Shown here piece by piece: positions 23,762 to 32,123 of a DNA stretch of 64,000 nucleotides. The notes below the pieces were generated by a model. It was given only the letters and a program-made list of their open reading frames with translations, was not told where the DNA came from and made no database searches. Location of the stretch: assembly GCF_023218075.1 (NCBI RefSeq), contig NZ_JALPTB010000010.1, forward strand, positions 1-64,000, given 5' to 3'. Both the position numbers and the translations under genes were made by a program. This DNA is from Rhodococcus sp. HM1 (GTDB lineage: Bacteria > Actinomycetota > Actinomycetes > Mycobacteriales > Mycobacteriaceae). Each line of letters opens with the position of its first letter. Position 1 is the stretch's first letter.

Positions 23762-25111
23762 ATGGACGGCATGGACGAGAAGGCTTCTCAGGTGCCCGGC
23801 GGCGGCGACGGGGAGGCCGGCGCAGGGAGAGACGATTCGGTGGCGGTGCGGTCGATGACCGTGCGCGGTGCCGCCTTCCTGGGGGTCGGCTCGATGGTCG
23901 GGGCGGGGATTTTCGCGCTCCTCGGCGAGGCCGGGGCGGTGGCCGGGTCGGCTGTGTGGGTGTCGTTCCTGCTGGCGGGAATTGTGGCCACCTTGCAGGG
24001 CTATGCGGTAGCCAAGCTCGGTGCGCGATATCCGTCCTCCGGTGGCATCGTGACTTTCCTGCTGCAGGCGTACGGTCGAGGCCACACCACCGCCATTGCC
24101 TCCTGGCTTCTCTACTTCGCCGCTCTCATCGTGACCGCGATGGTCGCCGTCTCGTTCGGCAGCTATGGTGCCGCATTGTTTTTCGACGACTCCGTCGTGT
24201 GGGGCAAGGTCCTCACCGCCGCAGTGATCGTGCTCGTGGTCGCGGTCAACATCGCCGGCGCAACCTTCATCGATCGAGTCCAGACCACGATCGTGGTGCT
24301 GCTGCTGGCCGTCTTCGCGGTCTTCATCGTGGTTACCCTCGCGGACCTCGAACCAGCCCTGCTCGCCCCCTCCACCTATCCCCCGACGGTGGACATCGTG
24401 TCGAGTGTGGCACTGACGTTCTTCGCCTACCTCGGATTCACCGTCGTCAGCTTCACCGGCGGGGACCTTCCCGACCCGCACCGCAACCTGCCCCGCGCGA
24501 TGTACCTGTCGCTGGGCATCACCGTGACCCTCTACATTCTGATTTCCGTCGGAGTCTTCGGGACGCTGCCGGTGGACGAGGTCATCGCGCATGGCGAGAC
24601 CGCCCTTGCCGTGGCCGCCCAACCCGCTCTCGGCGACGCCGGCTTCGCGATCATGGCCCTCGCCGCACTGCTGGCGACCTCGTCGTCGGTCAACGCCAAC
24701 CTCTTTGCGGCTGCCGGATCCACCAGAAAGTTGGCCGAATCCGGCATGTTCCCACCGGTATTCGGTCGTCGAGCATGGGTCGGTGGCACCCGAGGGCTGA
24801 CCATCTCAGCCGCACTGATTCTGGTTCTGGCCCTGTCCGTCGATCTGAGCGCGATCGCCTCCCTCGGCAGTGTGGTAGCCCTCGCGATCTTCCTCGTCAC
24901 GTCGATCGGCGCCTTCCGGCTCCGGCGGGAGATTGCAGCGGCAACCGGCATCCTCGTCACCGGAATCGCGTTGACCGTAATCGTGCTCGTCGTATTCGTG
25001 GTGCAGACCCTGCGGACCGCCCCGCAGACGTTTGCCGCAATGGTGGCGACGCTGGGATTGGCGATCGTGCTGGAGCTGATCTGGTCGCGGATACGGGCAC
25101 ACCGTAAGTGA
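23762..25111 (+). CDS. APC-superfamily amino-acid permease
   Basis: A 449-aa, 12-helix carrier. The N-terminal helix has FLGVGSMVGAGIFALLGEAG, the GxGxxxGxGI-type binding loop of amino-acid/polyamine permeases, and later FFAYLGFTVVSFTGGDLPDP. ATG 23762 has GGGGA just upstream; ATG 23771 is an alternative. It diverges from a second, unrelated APC carrier, so the two may share regulation. Substrate cannot be told from sequence. Confidence 0.82.
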   Translation: MDGMDEKASQVPGGGDGEAGAGRDDSVAVRSMTVRGAAFLGVGSMVGAGIFALLGEAGAVAGSAVWVSFLLAGIVATLQGYAVAKLGARYPSSGGIVTFLLQAYGRGHTTAIASWLLYFAALIVTAMVAVSFGSYGAALFFDDSVVWGKVLTAAVIVLVVAVNIAGATFIDRVQTTIVVLLLAVFAVFIVVTLADLEPALLAPSTYPPTVDIVSSVALTFFAYLGFTVVSFTGGDLPDPHRNLPRAMYLSLGITVTLYILISVGVFGTLPVDEVIAHGETALAVAAQPALGDAGFAIMALAALLATSSSVNANLFAAAGSTRKLAESGMFPPVFGRRAWVGGTRGLTISAALILVLALSVDLSAIASLGSVVALAIFLVTSIGAFRLRREIAAATGILVTGIALTVIVLVVFVVQTLRTAPQTFAAMVATLGLAIVLELIWSRIRAHRK

Positions 25112-25180
25112 TCGCAGAGACCGGGTCGCCCCCGATCCCACGCGGTCGTGGTACTCCGGCGAGCTCGTGGGACTTCTCGT

Positions 25181-25501
25181 CTATGCGACAGCCATCGTCA
25201 CTTCCATCGGAATCCCTGCAGGGCAGCAAGTTATTCGACCTTGCCTGCCGGGCAGTGGGTATCGGCATCGTCGTGTTCGCACCCCTGATCGTCGTCCTTC
25301 TCGCTCCATCGCGAGGACGGCGCCGGCATACAGCGCGGCACCCTTGGCGCGGAAGACCCACACATCGAGGCGACCGGATCCGCTGAAGCCACGGTGGGCG
25401 AGTGTCCACACGGCAGGAGCTTTCCGTGTCTCCGTCGTCCCGTCGGGGTGGTAGATCGTCGTCGATGTGAGTTGCTTGATGAAGTCGGAAGGGCGTGCCA
25501 T
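25181..25501 (-). CDS. hypothetical protein, possibly frameshifted
   Basis: 106 aa from ATG 25501. Residues 1-70 look like a genuine small protein (MARPSDFIKQLTSTTIYHPD, then WTLAHRGFSGSGRLDVW). After about residue 70 the composition turns Arg/Cys-rich, while another frame gives an acidic tail ending HCPAGKVE. A frameshift near 25290 is therefore possible. No family recognised. Confidence 0.4.
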   Translation of the reverse strand: MARPSDFIKQLTSTTIYHPDGTTETRKAPAVWTLAHRGFSGSGRLDVWVFRAKGAALYAGAVLAMEREGRRSGVRTRRCRYPLPGRQGRITCCPAGIPMEVTMAVA

Positions 25502-25903
25502 CGCCCCAGCGTATTCGCGTTCCGACTGGGCCCCAGCCCGAACTCGACACTCGCAGGCCAGGAGTCGTCCAAACTTCGCGCACGAACGCGTGTTCGAGTT
25601 GACCGCCCCCACCTCGCGTGGGACCATCCCAAGATCATCTGAAAACAGTTCGACCCCGGCCGGTGCGGGAACACCGATCCGGGGTCTGGGCACACGACAG
25701 ACAGGACTGTCATGCACCGTAGGCTGGATTCTATCCACGCGCCCGATCGAGGCGCGCATCGGCGAGCGACTCCGCTCGATCCCCTGTCGACGTCCTGACA
25801 CTTCCGCTCTTCGACCCCGCCGGTCGAGGGGCCACAGGCGTTTCACTTACACGGTTGTGCACGAGGGCCGTTCCGGTAACCGAGGCATGACCGTGCCCGT
25901 CGC
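25502..25903. other. no gene recognised; debris next to a dispersed repeat
   Basis: About 400 bp without a convincing reading frame on either strand, between the small gene and repeat copy 1. Composition is like the rest of the accessory block. I see no RNA gene or palindrome. Confidence 0.4.
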
Positions 25904-26102
25904 TACCCTCCCGTAGTCCGACGTCAGCGCATCGCCGCTGCGGGTCTCCGGCCACGGAGCCGAACCCGAAACCGACAGGGCACCAGTACCTTCAGCCTCC
26001 GCAGCTGGTGGCGGAGCACCCGATCGTACGGGTCGACACGAACGACCGGGTCCAGCCGAAGCCACACGTCACCACCCGACGTGGGGCCAGGAGTGCTGGC
26101 CG
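25904..26102. repeat. dispersed repeat A, copy 1
   Basis: About 199 bp, nearly identical (roughly 95% by eye) to 29165-29363 in the same orientation. Similarity resumes after an unmatched stretch of about 80 bp, with GGTTCAA followed by AGCCGCCCGCAGGGCGTCCG at 26184-26213, which in copy 2 follows directly. No protein is evident in either copy. Confidence 0.75.
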
Positions 26103-26253
26103 AGACGGTCTATCGGGGTATGGCGACCGGGCAGCGTTGGGGAAGGGGCCGAGCAGACTCAGCGACCCGTAGGGTCTCCGGTCGGTTCAATCCAGCCGCC
26201 CGCAGGGCGTCCGCGTCGATTCGTGTTTGCCCGTGCAGGAATCCCACGGAACC

Positions 26254-26544
26254 TCACGCGAGCGCGACCACCAGCAGAACGAACGCGCCGACGAGAACGC
26301 CGACCCGCGCGTAGTGGTAGCGATCCCACTTGCCGACCTGGTCCTGCCAGTCGTCCGGCGCTCCCCCACCCGCCCAGGCGGCGACACGATTGTTGATCGG
26401 CACGAGCAGCACAACGGACATCACCACGCTGAGCACCAGCAGCGCCGTCGCCACGATCACCAGCGATGCGCGCGGCTCGCCCCACACGAGGATCGACCAC
26501 AGCACTCCGAGAGCGGTCGCGGCTGCGTACCAGGGCGGCATCAC
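26254..26544 (-). pseudogene. 5'-truncated duplicate of the DUF1772 membrane gene
   Basis: This stretch encodes the last 97 residues of the full-length gene at 31589-32035 with few substitutions (e.g. LVIVATALLVLSVVMSVVLL and NNRVAAWAGGGAPDDWQDQV in both). Homology begins at VMPPWY, so the first helix and N-terminus are missing, and the upstream DNA is unrelated. It is a partial duplication and unlikely to make a working membrane protein. Confidence 0.75.
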
Positions 26545-26552
26545 GCCACCCT

Positions 26553-26988
26553 CGGGGATTGCATCCAGTGAATGAAGGACGGCTGGTCGACTGGTAGTCG
26601 GCACTCCGGAATGCGCGCCGCGACCACAAGACCCTCGAGGACCTCACCGAGGTCTTCGACGAGATCGAACAGCCGCCGACACCCTGTTCGAGGGACCTGT
26701 TCGCCGTGCTGGACGGATTGTGACCACCCCGGTCGGCATGCCGGGATCTGCAAGCGCGACCGCACAATGTCTCTTCGGTGCGTGCACGCCATGCACGCAC
26801 CGCACGCCCATCGCCTCGGACCCGGTACACGGTCCGCGCGGCAGCAGTCGGTATCTCCGAGCAGCCATGTCCGATCAGGACCGAAGTCCGTCCTGGCTCA
26901 CGTGGGTCAAGTCCCTGGCCGCCATGGCGGTGTACCGGCTCGGGGATCCTCGAACGAACTGGTCGGAGGCGGGTGCAATGCTCGAGGC
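26553..26988. other. gene debris upstream of yhcG
   Basis: No intact gene. A plus-strand frame at about 26590-26703 reads like the last 38 residues of a protein (RRDHKTLEDLTEVFDEIEQP, ending FAVLDGL) and stops at 26703, with no start. A second short frame from 26868 (MSDQDRSPSWLTWV) runs into the nuclease gene. Both look like relics. Confidence 0.35.
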
Positions 26989-28025
26989 ATGGCAGAGCTC
27001 GAACCCACGGGCTACGCCGCTACGCTCGAGGAACTCAAGCGCCGCGTACACCAGGCGCGGTATCAGGCGCAGCGGAAGGTGAACACCGAGCTGATAGGCC
27101 TCTACTGGCAGATCGGCCGCACGATCTTGGATCGCCAGCAGACCGAGCGTTGGGGAACCAAGGTGCTGTCCCGACTCGCCGCGGACCTACGCGCCGAGTT
27201 CCCCACCATGAAGGGCTTCTCGCGAGCGAACCTGTTCTACATGCGACGCTTCGCCGAGGCATGGCCCGACGAAGAAGCAATCATCCAACGACCCGTTGGA
27301 CAATTGCCGTGGGGTCACATCGCCGAACTTCTCGACAAGCTCGACGACCAGGACCTGCGTGAGTGGTACGCCGCCCGGGACGTCGAGCACGGGTGGTCAC
27401 GCTCGGTGCTCGCTCATCAGATCACCACCCGCCTCCACGACCGTCAGGGTGCTGCGCCCTCGAACTTCGGCTCCGTGCTCGAACAGCGGGACTCCGAGCT
27501 GGCGCAGCAGCTCACCAAGGATCCGTTCGCGCTGGAATTCCCTTGCGATCGGCGGCGACGCGAGCGAGCGGGAACTCGAGGAGCGTCTGGTCGCGCGGAT
27601 CATCGACACGCTGCGCGAGTTGGGTCGGGGATTCGCATTCGTCGGTCGCCAGGTGCATTTCGACGTCGACGGGGACGACTTCTACGTCGACCTGCTGTTC
27701 TTCCACGTCGAGCAGTTGCGCTACGTGGTCATCGAGCTCAAGACAACGAAGTTCGACCCGCGTGATGCCGGGCAACTCGGCTTCTACGTTGCTCTGGTCG
27801 AGGATCGACTGCGGCTCCACGACATACACCAACCGACGGTGGGCATGCTCCTCGTGGCCGAGAAGAACGACACCGTCGTCCGGTACCGGTACCCTGTCGC
27901 TGTTTTCCCGATACGACCTGACGGCATCCGCCCAGGCCGCTCTCCCCGCCGAAGAGACCCTCACCCGCGTCGCCCTCGAAGTCACCGCCCACGACGGTCG
28001 CCACGGGACACGTGCCGGACACTGA
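26989..28025 (+). pseudogene. YhcG/DUF1016-type nuclease, two frameshifts
   Basis: Starts at ATG 26989 with the YhcG N-terminal domain (ARYQAQRKVNTELIGLYWQI, then GFSRANLFYMRRF). It continues into the PDDEXK nuclease domain (FYVDLLFFHVEQLRYVVIEL, then GQLGFYV), with the D and E-x-K residues intact. The reading frame breaks twice. One extra C in the run at 27540-27542 shifts out of EFLAIGGDASERE. One extra T in the run at 27903-27906 shifts out of AVSRYDLTASAQAALPAEE. Both are single-base gains in homopolymers, so the gene is a recent pseudogene or carries sequencing errors. YhcG proteins are DNA-processing/defence-associated nucleases. Confidence 0.78.
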
Positions 28026-28048
28026 GCCCCCGCCCGTAAGGATCCTGC

Positions 28049-28132
28049 CTACCGGCCGAGGCGTGTGAGGGATGTGCGCTGCGCCCGCAGATCACGGCCC
28101 ACGGTGGAGCATCGGGCATACCCGATGAGGAT
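28049..28132 (-). pseudogene. N-terminal relic of a serine resolvase/invertase
   Basis: 28 codons read ILIGYARCSTVGRDL followed by RAQRTSLTRLGR and a stop. They match the start of Tn3-type resolvases, including the catalytic Ser in ARCST. The same frame upstream (to about 28170) reads GVVFDCDGLLTE, like the DxD start of a HAD hydrolase, so two gene fragments are joined. It is a scar of transposon activity. Confidence 0.5.
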
Positions 28133-28274
28133 TTCGGTCAGCAGTCCGTCGCAGTCGAACACGACCCCGGACGCTGCTTTCGGTGCGGACTTCACGGCCG
28201 CATTCAACCAGATCGGCTGTGGTTGCACCGGATTACAGGCACCCGGGGTGCGCCCGACCCGGTCGCCGGCGGGA

Positions 28275-28487
28275 CTATTCGAACCCGAGCATGACCTCGG
28301 TGGACTTGACCAACACCGTCGCTGCGACTCCGGCCGCGAGACCGAGTTCGTCGACGGCCTCCTTGGTGATCGGGGCGGTCACGATCTGCTCACCGCCGTC
28401 GAGCTTGACCTTCACAGTTGCCATCACGGCGCCGACGGTGACCTCCGTGACCGTGCCGGTGAGCTGGTTGCGGGTGGACAAACGCAT
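28275..28487 (-). CDS. molybdopterin-binding protein, TOBE/Mop domain
   Basis: A 70-aa single Mop domain: MRLSTRNQLTGTVTEVTVGA, then VKVKLDGGEQIVTAPITKEA and LVKSTEVMLGFE. Such molbindins store or buffer molybdate in the cytosol as oligomers. ATG 28487 is clear. No molybdate transporter or cofactor gene lies nearby, so it is an isolated copy in the accessory block. Confidence 0.88.
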   Translation of the reverse strand: MRLSTRNQLTGTVTEVTVGAVMATVKVKLDGGEQIVTAPITKEAVDELGLAAGVAATVLVKSTEVMLGFE

Positions 28488-28650
28488 CGAAGGTGGACCT
28501 CAATGCCTCACCGGCACACAGAGCACGGTCGACGGGCGCGCCGACCCCACCGTCAAGGACGACGACCGGGTCGACAGAAGGCGGCCGGCACGCTGCACTG
28601 CACATGGCCGGATACCGCGGGACGCCAATCGGGCGCCGGGGTGTTGCGGG

Positions 28651-28680
28651 TGTGCTGTTTGAGGATCGTCAAACAGCACA
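28651..28680. terminator. hairpin, 11-bp perfect stem
   Basis: TGTGCTGTTTG (28651-28661) pairs with 28670-28680 around an 8-nt loop. It is placed just downstream of the minus-strand fragment ending at 28698 and upstream of the molbindin. No T-run follows, which is usual for actinobacterial terminators. Confidence 0.6.
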
Positions 28681-28697
28681 GCTCAAATCAGGGTGGA

Positions 28698-28976
28698 TCA
28701 GGTGGACAATCCAGCCGTTGCCGGAATGATGTAGGGAAGGTCGGCGAGGGTGAAGGTGGTCGTGATCCACCGGACCGGTAAGACCCAGCCTCTGTAGTCC
28801 TCACCGTCCTTCTCGTCGTGGATCTCATGGCGGTAGGGCCTGCTCAGCTCAAGGCTGCGGGACGGCAGTTCGTTCCCGTAGACGGTGAGAATTGCCTCGT
28901 CGGCTGGCTGGGCTTCGCTGGTTACTTCACCGACGCCGACGTAGCCGGTCTTCGGGATGCAGGTGAAGATGCGGGC
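28698..28976 (-). pseudogene. fragment of a PUA/EVE-like domain protein
   Basis: About 90 residues contain FTCIPKTGYVGVGEVTSEA, YRHEIHDEKDGEDYRGWVLP and VRWITTTF. This is a pattern I associate with the C-terminal PUA/EVE-like domain of some nuclease-associated proteins. There is no ATG and the preceding sequence is Arg-rich noise. The usual ending (FANQN-type segment) is missing. It appears truncated at both ends. Confidence 0.45.
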
Positions 28977-29164
28977 GCGTGATGGCCTCGGCCTTCGGCC
29001 AATTCGTGCGCCGCATACCTGCACAGAGCACCTTGCCGACAACGAAGATCATGTCAAGGATGGTGGAGCCGGATCTGTATCCGATACGGCCTCCCAGAAC
29101 GCGCGGTAGCGCGGCGCTTTATCGACGTCCCGAGGTCGATTCTTTCTTGGCTCGTTTCTCCCAG

Positions 29165-29363
29165 CACCCTCCCGCAGTCCGACGTCAGCGCATCGACGCT
29201 GCGGGTCTCCGGTCACGGAGCCGAACCCGAAACCGACAGGGCACCAGCATCTTCAGCCTCCGCAGCTGGTGGCGGAGCACCCGATCGCACGGGTCGGCAC
29301 GAACGACCGGGTCCAGCCGAAGCCACACGTCACCACCCGACGTGGGGCCAGAAGTGCTGGCCG
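29165..29363. repeat. dispersed repeat A, copy 2
   Basis: Second copy of the 199-bp repeat at 25904-26102, same orientation. It is followed without interruption by the sequence that in copy 1 lies about 80 bp further on. It ends about 50 bp from the TerD gene stop. Confidence 0.75.
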
Positions 29364-29416
29364 GTTCAAAGCAGCCGCCCGCAGGGCGTCCGAATCTATC
29401 GTGGGCACGCCCCCTG

Positions 29417-30706
29417 CTAACGGTCGAGACCGAGGCCGCCGTTGCGCTTCTTGCTCCGACCCGTGGGACCACCCTTCGGGCTCCGTACCCAGGTGCCCTT
29501 CGAATCGAGCCCGGGCATGCGCTCGCTTCCGATTCTGCTGTAACGGGTTTCGCCGTCGACGGTCAGCACACCGTCCTGCACGTCGATGTGCGCGACGGTC
29601 GCCCAGTAGGCGTTCTTCCCGTTCCCGACGTACACGAGAATCTCGTCGGCGTCCGGACCCGGCAGCCCGTCCTTGCCGGCCCGGCCGTATCGGATCGCGA
29701 CGCGCGGCCGGCCGAACGTGTCGATCGCGCCGGTGCCGTTGTCGACGCTCTGATAGATGTTGACGAGCAGATCCCCGTTCTCGTTGGGGAGCACCCGAAC
29801 CTGTTCGACGGCAGGCTTCTTGCCGCGCCCCGGACCCTTGCTGTCGCCGTAGTGATGGATGTACGGCCACGTTCCGAGATCGCCGCGGTGGCCGCGGTCG
29901 CCGCTGATCACGAGGTACTCGTTGGTGTGTTCGTTGCGGCAGTAGAAGTACACGTCGAGATCGCCTTCGCCGAACTTCTTCACGTTCCCGGATCGGTCGT
30001 AGATGGCTCCACGGCCGTCCCATTCGAGGCCGACGGTGAGCACCCAGTTCGGATCGCCCTGGGACTTACGCAGGTCGATCCGGGCGGTCTTGTACGCCGA
30101 ATCCTTCGTAAGGGAGACCTGAACCTTCTCGAACGAGATCGGGCGCGCTGCCGGCTGAGGCGGGGCCGCAACAGCCGACACAGTTGCCGACTCAGATTGC
30201 GGCTGAGCAGATCCCGGTTCGTCGACGACGATCCCATGGTCGGTCGCGAACGCCGCCAGACCGTCCTGATAGCCCTGACCGACCGCGTCGAGACGCCATC
30301 CCGCGCCGCGACGATAGAACGCGACGACCTGCAGAACGGTCTCGGTGGTCAGGTCGGGCGGGGTGAACTCGATGGTCTGTCGAGCGCCCCGAATCTCCGC
30401 GCGGAGCCCGGGCACGTCACCGAATCGCCGCCCCTGCGCTTCGGTGCTCGCCGCGATGAGCACTCGGTGGATGTCGGCGGGGACAGCCGACAGGTCCACG
30501 GTCGCGGACGTGTCGGAGGTGAGCCGGACGCCGGGGGCCTTCGGGTTGTTGAAGAAGACGAAGTCCTCGTCCGATCGCACCCGTCCTTCGGCGGTGAGGA
30601 GTACGGCGGTGAGATCGACCGCGCCCACAGGACCACCGGTGACGAGCACGACCTCATATCCGAGATCGACAAGGTCGGTCTTCGACCCCTTGATCACTGC
30701 ACTCAT
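29417..30706 (-). CDS. TerD-domain (tellurium-resistance family) protein
   Basis: A 429-aa protein. Residues of about 10-180 are a TerD/CABP fold (VRSDEDFVFFNNPKAPGVRL and FGDVPGLRAEI, with acidic calcium-site residues). An Ala/Pro-rich linker (about 185-210) follows, then a second beta-rich domain of about 200 aa (VLTVGLEWDGRG, FGEGDLDVYFYCR). The tail is basic (KGGPTGRSKKRNGG). Ter-family proteins occur in stress and phage-resistance operons; the exact role is unknown. ATG 30706 fits the start of the domain. No other ter genes are nearby. Confidence 0.82.
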   Translation of the reverse strand: MSAVIKGSKTDLVDLGYEVVLVTGGPVGAVDLTAVLLTAEGRVRSDEDFVFFNNPKAPGVRLTSDTSATVDLSAVPADIHRVLIAASTEAQGRRFGDVPGLRAEIRGARQTIEFTPPDLTTETVLQVVAFYRRGAGWRLDAVGQGYQDGLAAFATDHGIVVDEPGSAQPQSESATVSAVAAPPQPAARPISFEKVQVSLTKDSAYKTARIDLRKSQGDPNWVLTVGLEWDGRGAIYDRSGNVKKFGEGDLDVYFYCRNEHTNEYLVISGDRGHRGDLGTWPYIHHYGDSKGPGRGKKPAVEQVRVLPNENGDLLVNIYQSVDNGTGAIDTFGRPRVAIRYGRAGKDGLPGPDADEILVYVGNGKNAYWATVAHIDVQDGVLTVDGETRYSRIGSERMPGLDSKGTWVRSPKGGPTGRSKKRNGGLGLDR

Positions 30707-30895
30707 CCGCGATCTCCTGCTTCTGCCGTCATCCCATCCGCAGCGAAGTCGACTGCAGCACATACAACGTAACCTGCACCGTGGCTTCACGCTCCTACGG
30801 CGACTACCTCAGGCGGTAGCCCTTTCGACCGTTCGAGCCTCGCCCTTCAGATCGAAATATATTGCACCCCAACATCACTCGTCGAGACGATGGGA

Positions 30896-31513
30896 CTACG
30901 CAGGCACCTCGTCCCACGCCTCACGCAAATGATCGAGGACCGCCTGGGCAAACCACCGATTGTGGTAGCGGCCGTACGGCCCCTTCCCCTTGGCGACCAA
31001 CCTGTCGGCGAGGCGCCTGACCAACTCTGCATCATCGATGAGTGTCACGAACTGTTCATTCGAGGCGTCGTCGAGCAGGTTGATCCTGATGACGACGGCG
31101 TCGCCCTCAGCCGATGCGAGCTGGGAGCGGTGGAATCGCAGATTCGGAAACTGCGAAGTCAATTCGTCGAACGTCTTTCCCGTCCGACTCTCGAGCGCCG
31201 AACGGGAGACATACACCGACACAGACCACACGTCGATATCCCGGTCCTCGATGAATGGGTTCTCGACGTGGAGAACTTCCACCGGTCCGATATTGAGCGT
31301 GAACAACCGTCGCCCTCGATCGGTGGCCGGCAGACAACTCAGCGTCCATCGCTCGACTTCACCGGAGGCCGGATCGTCGAAGGCCAGGTCCAGATACAAC
31401 GCGACGAGGTCGAGGCAGATGATCAGTACGTCCTCGTCGCTCGCGAGTTCGCGGAAGTTCTCCTCGGATGCCGAGGGATACCCGTTCTCGCTGTTGCCGT
31501 GACCGGTACTCAC
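30896..31513 (-). CDS. hypothetical protein, 205 aa
   Basis: An acidic soluble protein from GTG 31513 with an AAGGTGG ribosome site upstream. No signal peptide or membrane helix. It has mixed alpha/beta character (DEDVLIICLDLVALYLDLAF, then VWSVSVYVSRSALESRTGK) and a C-terminal helical region with GPYGRYHNRWFAQAVLDHLR. I do not recognise the family. It lies between the DUF1772 gene and the TerD gene on the same strand, but with gaps of 75 and 189 bp. Confidence 0.6.
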   Translation of the reverse strand: MSTGHGNSENGYPSASEENFRELASDEDVLIICLDLVALYLDLAFDDPASGEVERWTLSCLPATDRGRRLFTLNIGPVEVLHVENPFIEDRDIDVWSVSVYVSRSALESRTGKTFDELTSQFPNLRFHRSQLASAEGDAVVIRINLLDDASNEQFVTLIDDAELVRRLADRLVAKGKGPYGRYHNRWFAQAVLDHLREAWDEVPA

Positions 31514-31588
31514 TCGGCGCTACCACCTTGTTCTGCTCGTAGAGACAGCAGAACTGTATAGACGTCGCTCTCGACCTCTCACGGAACG

Positions 31589-32035
31589 TCACGCGAGCGC
31601 GACCACCAGGAGGACGAACGCGCCGACGAGGACGGCGACCCGCGCGTAGTGGTAGCGATCCCACTGCCCGACCTGGTCCTGCCAGTCGTCCGGCGCTCCC
31701 CCGCCTGCCCACGCGGCCACGCGATTGTTGATCGGCACGAGCAGCACAACGGACATCACCACGCTGAGCACCAGCAGCGCCGTCGCCACGATCACCAGCG
31801 ATGCGTGCGGCTCGCCCCACGCGAGGATCGACCACAACGCTCCGAGAACTGTGGAGGCGATGTACCAGAACGGCATGACGCGACCGAGCACGCGGGCGCC
31901 GTCACTGCGTGCAATGAGTGCGCCGTCGCCCGGGAGCCGCGCAAGCATCGGGTTCACGAACACCGCGACCGCGAACTCCACCCCCACCAGCAAACCGACG
32001 ACGACAACCGTGACGACGGAAACCGTGTCCAACAT
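31589..32035 (-). CDS. DUF1772-family membrane protein
   Basis: A 148-aa protein with four transmembrane helices (about 4-26, 55-72, 77-98, 130-147). It has the family motif around FVNPMLARLPGDGALIARSD and the conserved N-N-R and W residues of the anthrone-oxygenase-like fold (PINNRVAAWAGG, DDWQDQVGQW). ATG 32035 follows GGAGGT by 4 nt. It is divergent from a TetR regulator, with operators between them. A truncated copy lies at 26254. Confidence 0.82.
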   Translation of the reverse strand: MLDTVSVVTVVVVGLLVGVEFAVAVFVNPMLARLPGDGALIARSDGARVLGRVMPFWYIASTVLGALWSILAWGEPHASLVIVATALLVLSVVMSVVLLVPINNRVAAWAGGGAPDDWQDQVGQWDRYHYARVAVLVGAFVLLVVALA

Positions 32036-32050
32036 GGGGACCTCCAGTAC

Positions 32051-32114
32051 CTAGCAGTGCTAGTTCTTCTGTCGATGACAACACTAGCACTGATCCAAGA
32101 ACTAGCAATGCTAG
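32051..32114. promoter_or_regulatory. TetR operators: two perfect 13-bp palindromes
   Basis: CTAGCA-N-TGCTAG occurs at 32051-32063 and 32102-32114, with a degenerate third copy at 32084-32096. The second overlaps the TAGAAT -10 box (32112-32117) of the tetR gene. The first lies in the leader of the divergent DUF1772 gene. One bound regulator could therefore silence both genes. Confidence 0.75.
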
Positions 32115-32123
32115 AATTCGACA

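Noticed and set aside
25231-25713. 160-codon minus-strand frame overlapping the 106-aa hypothetical gene
   Set aside because: Its first two thirds look random. Only its acidic last residues may belong to the neighbouring frame after a frameshift, which is noted there.
28065-28781. 238-codon plus-strand frame over the molbindin gene
   Set aside because: It covers the clearly recognised Mop gene on the other strand and has no domain.
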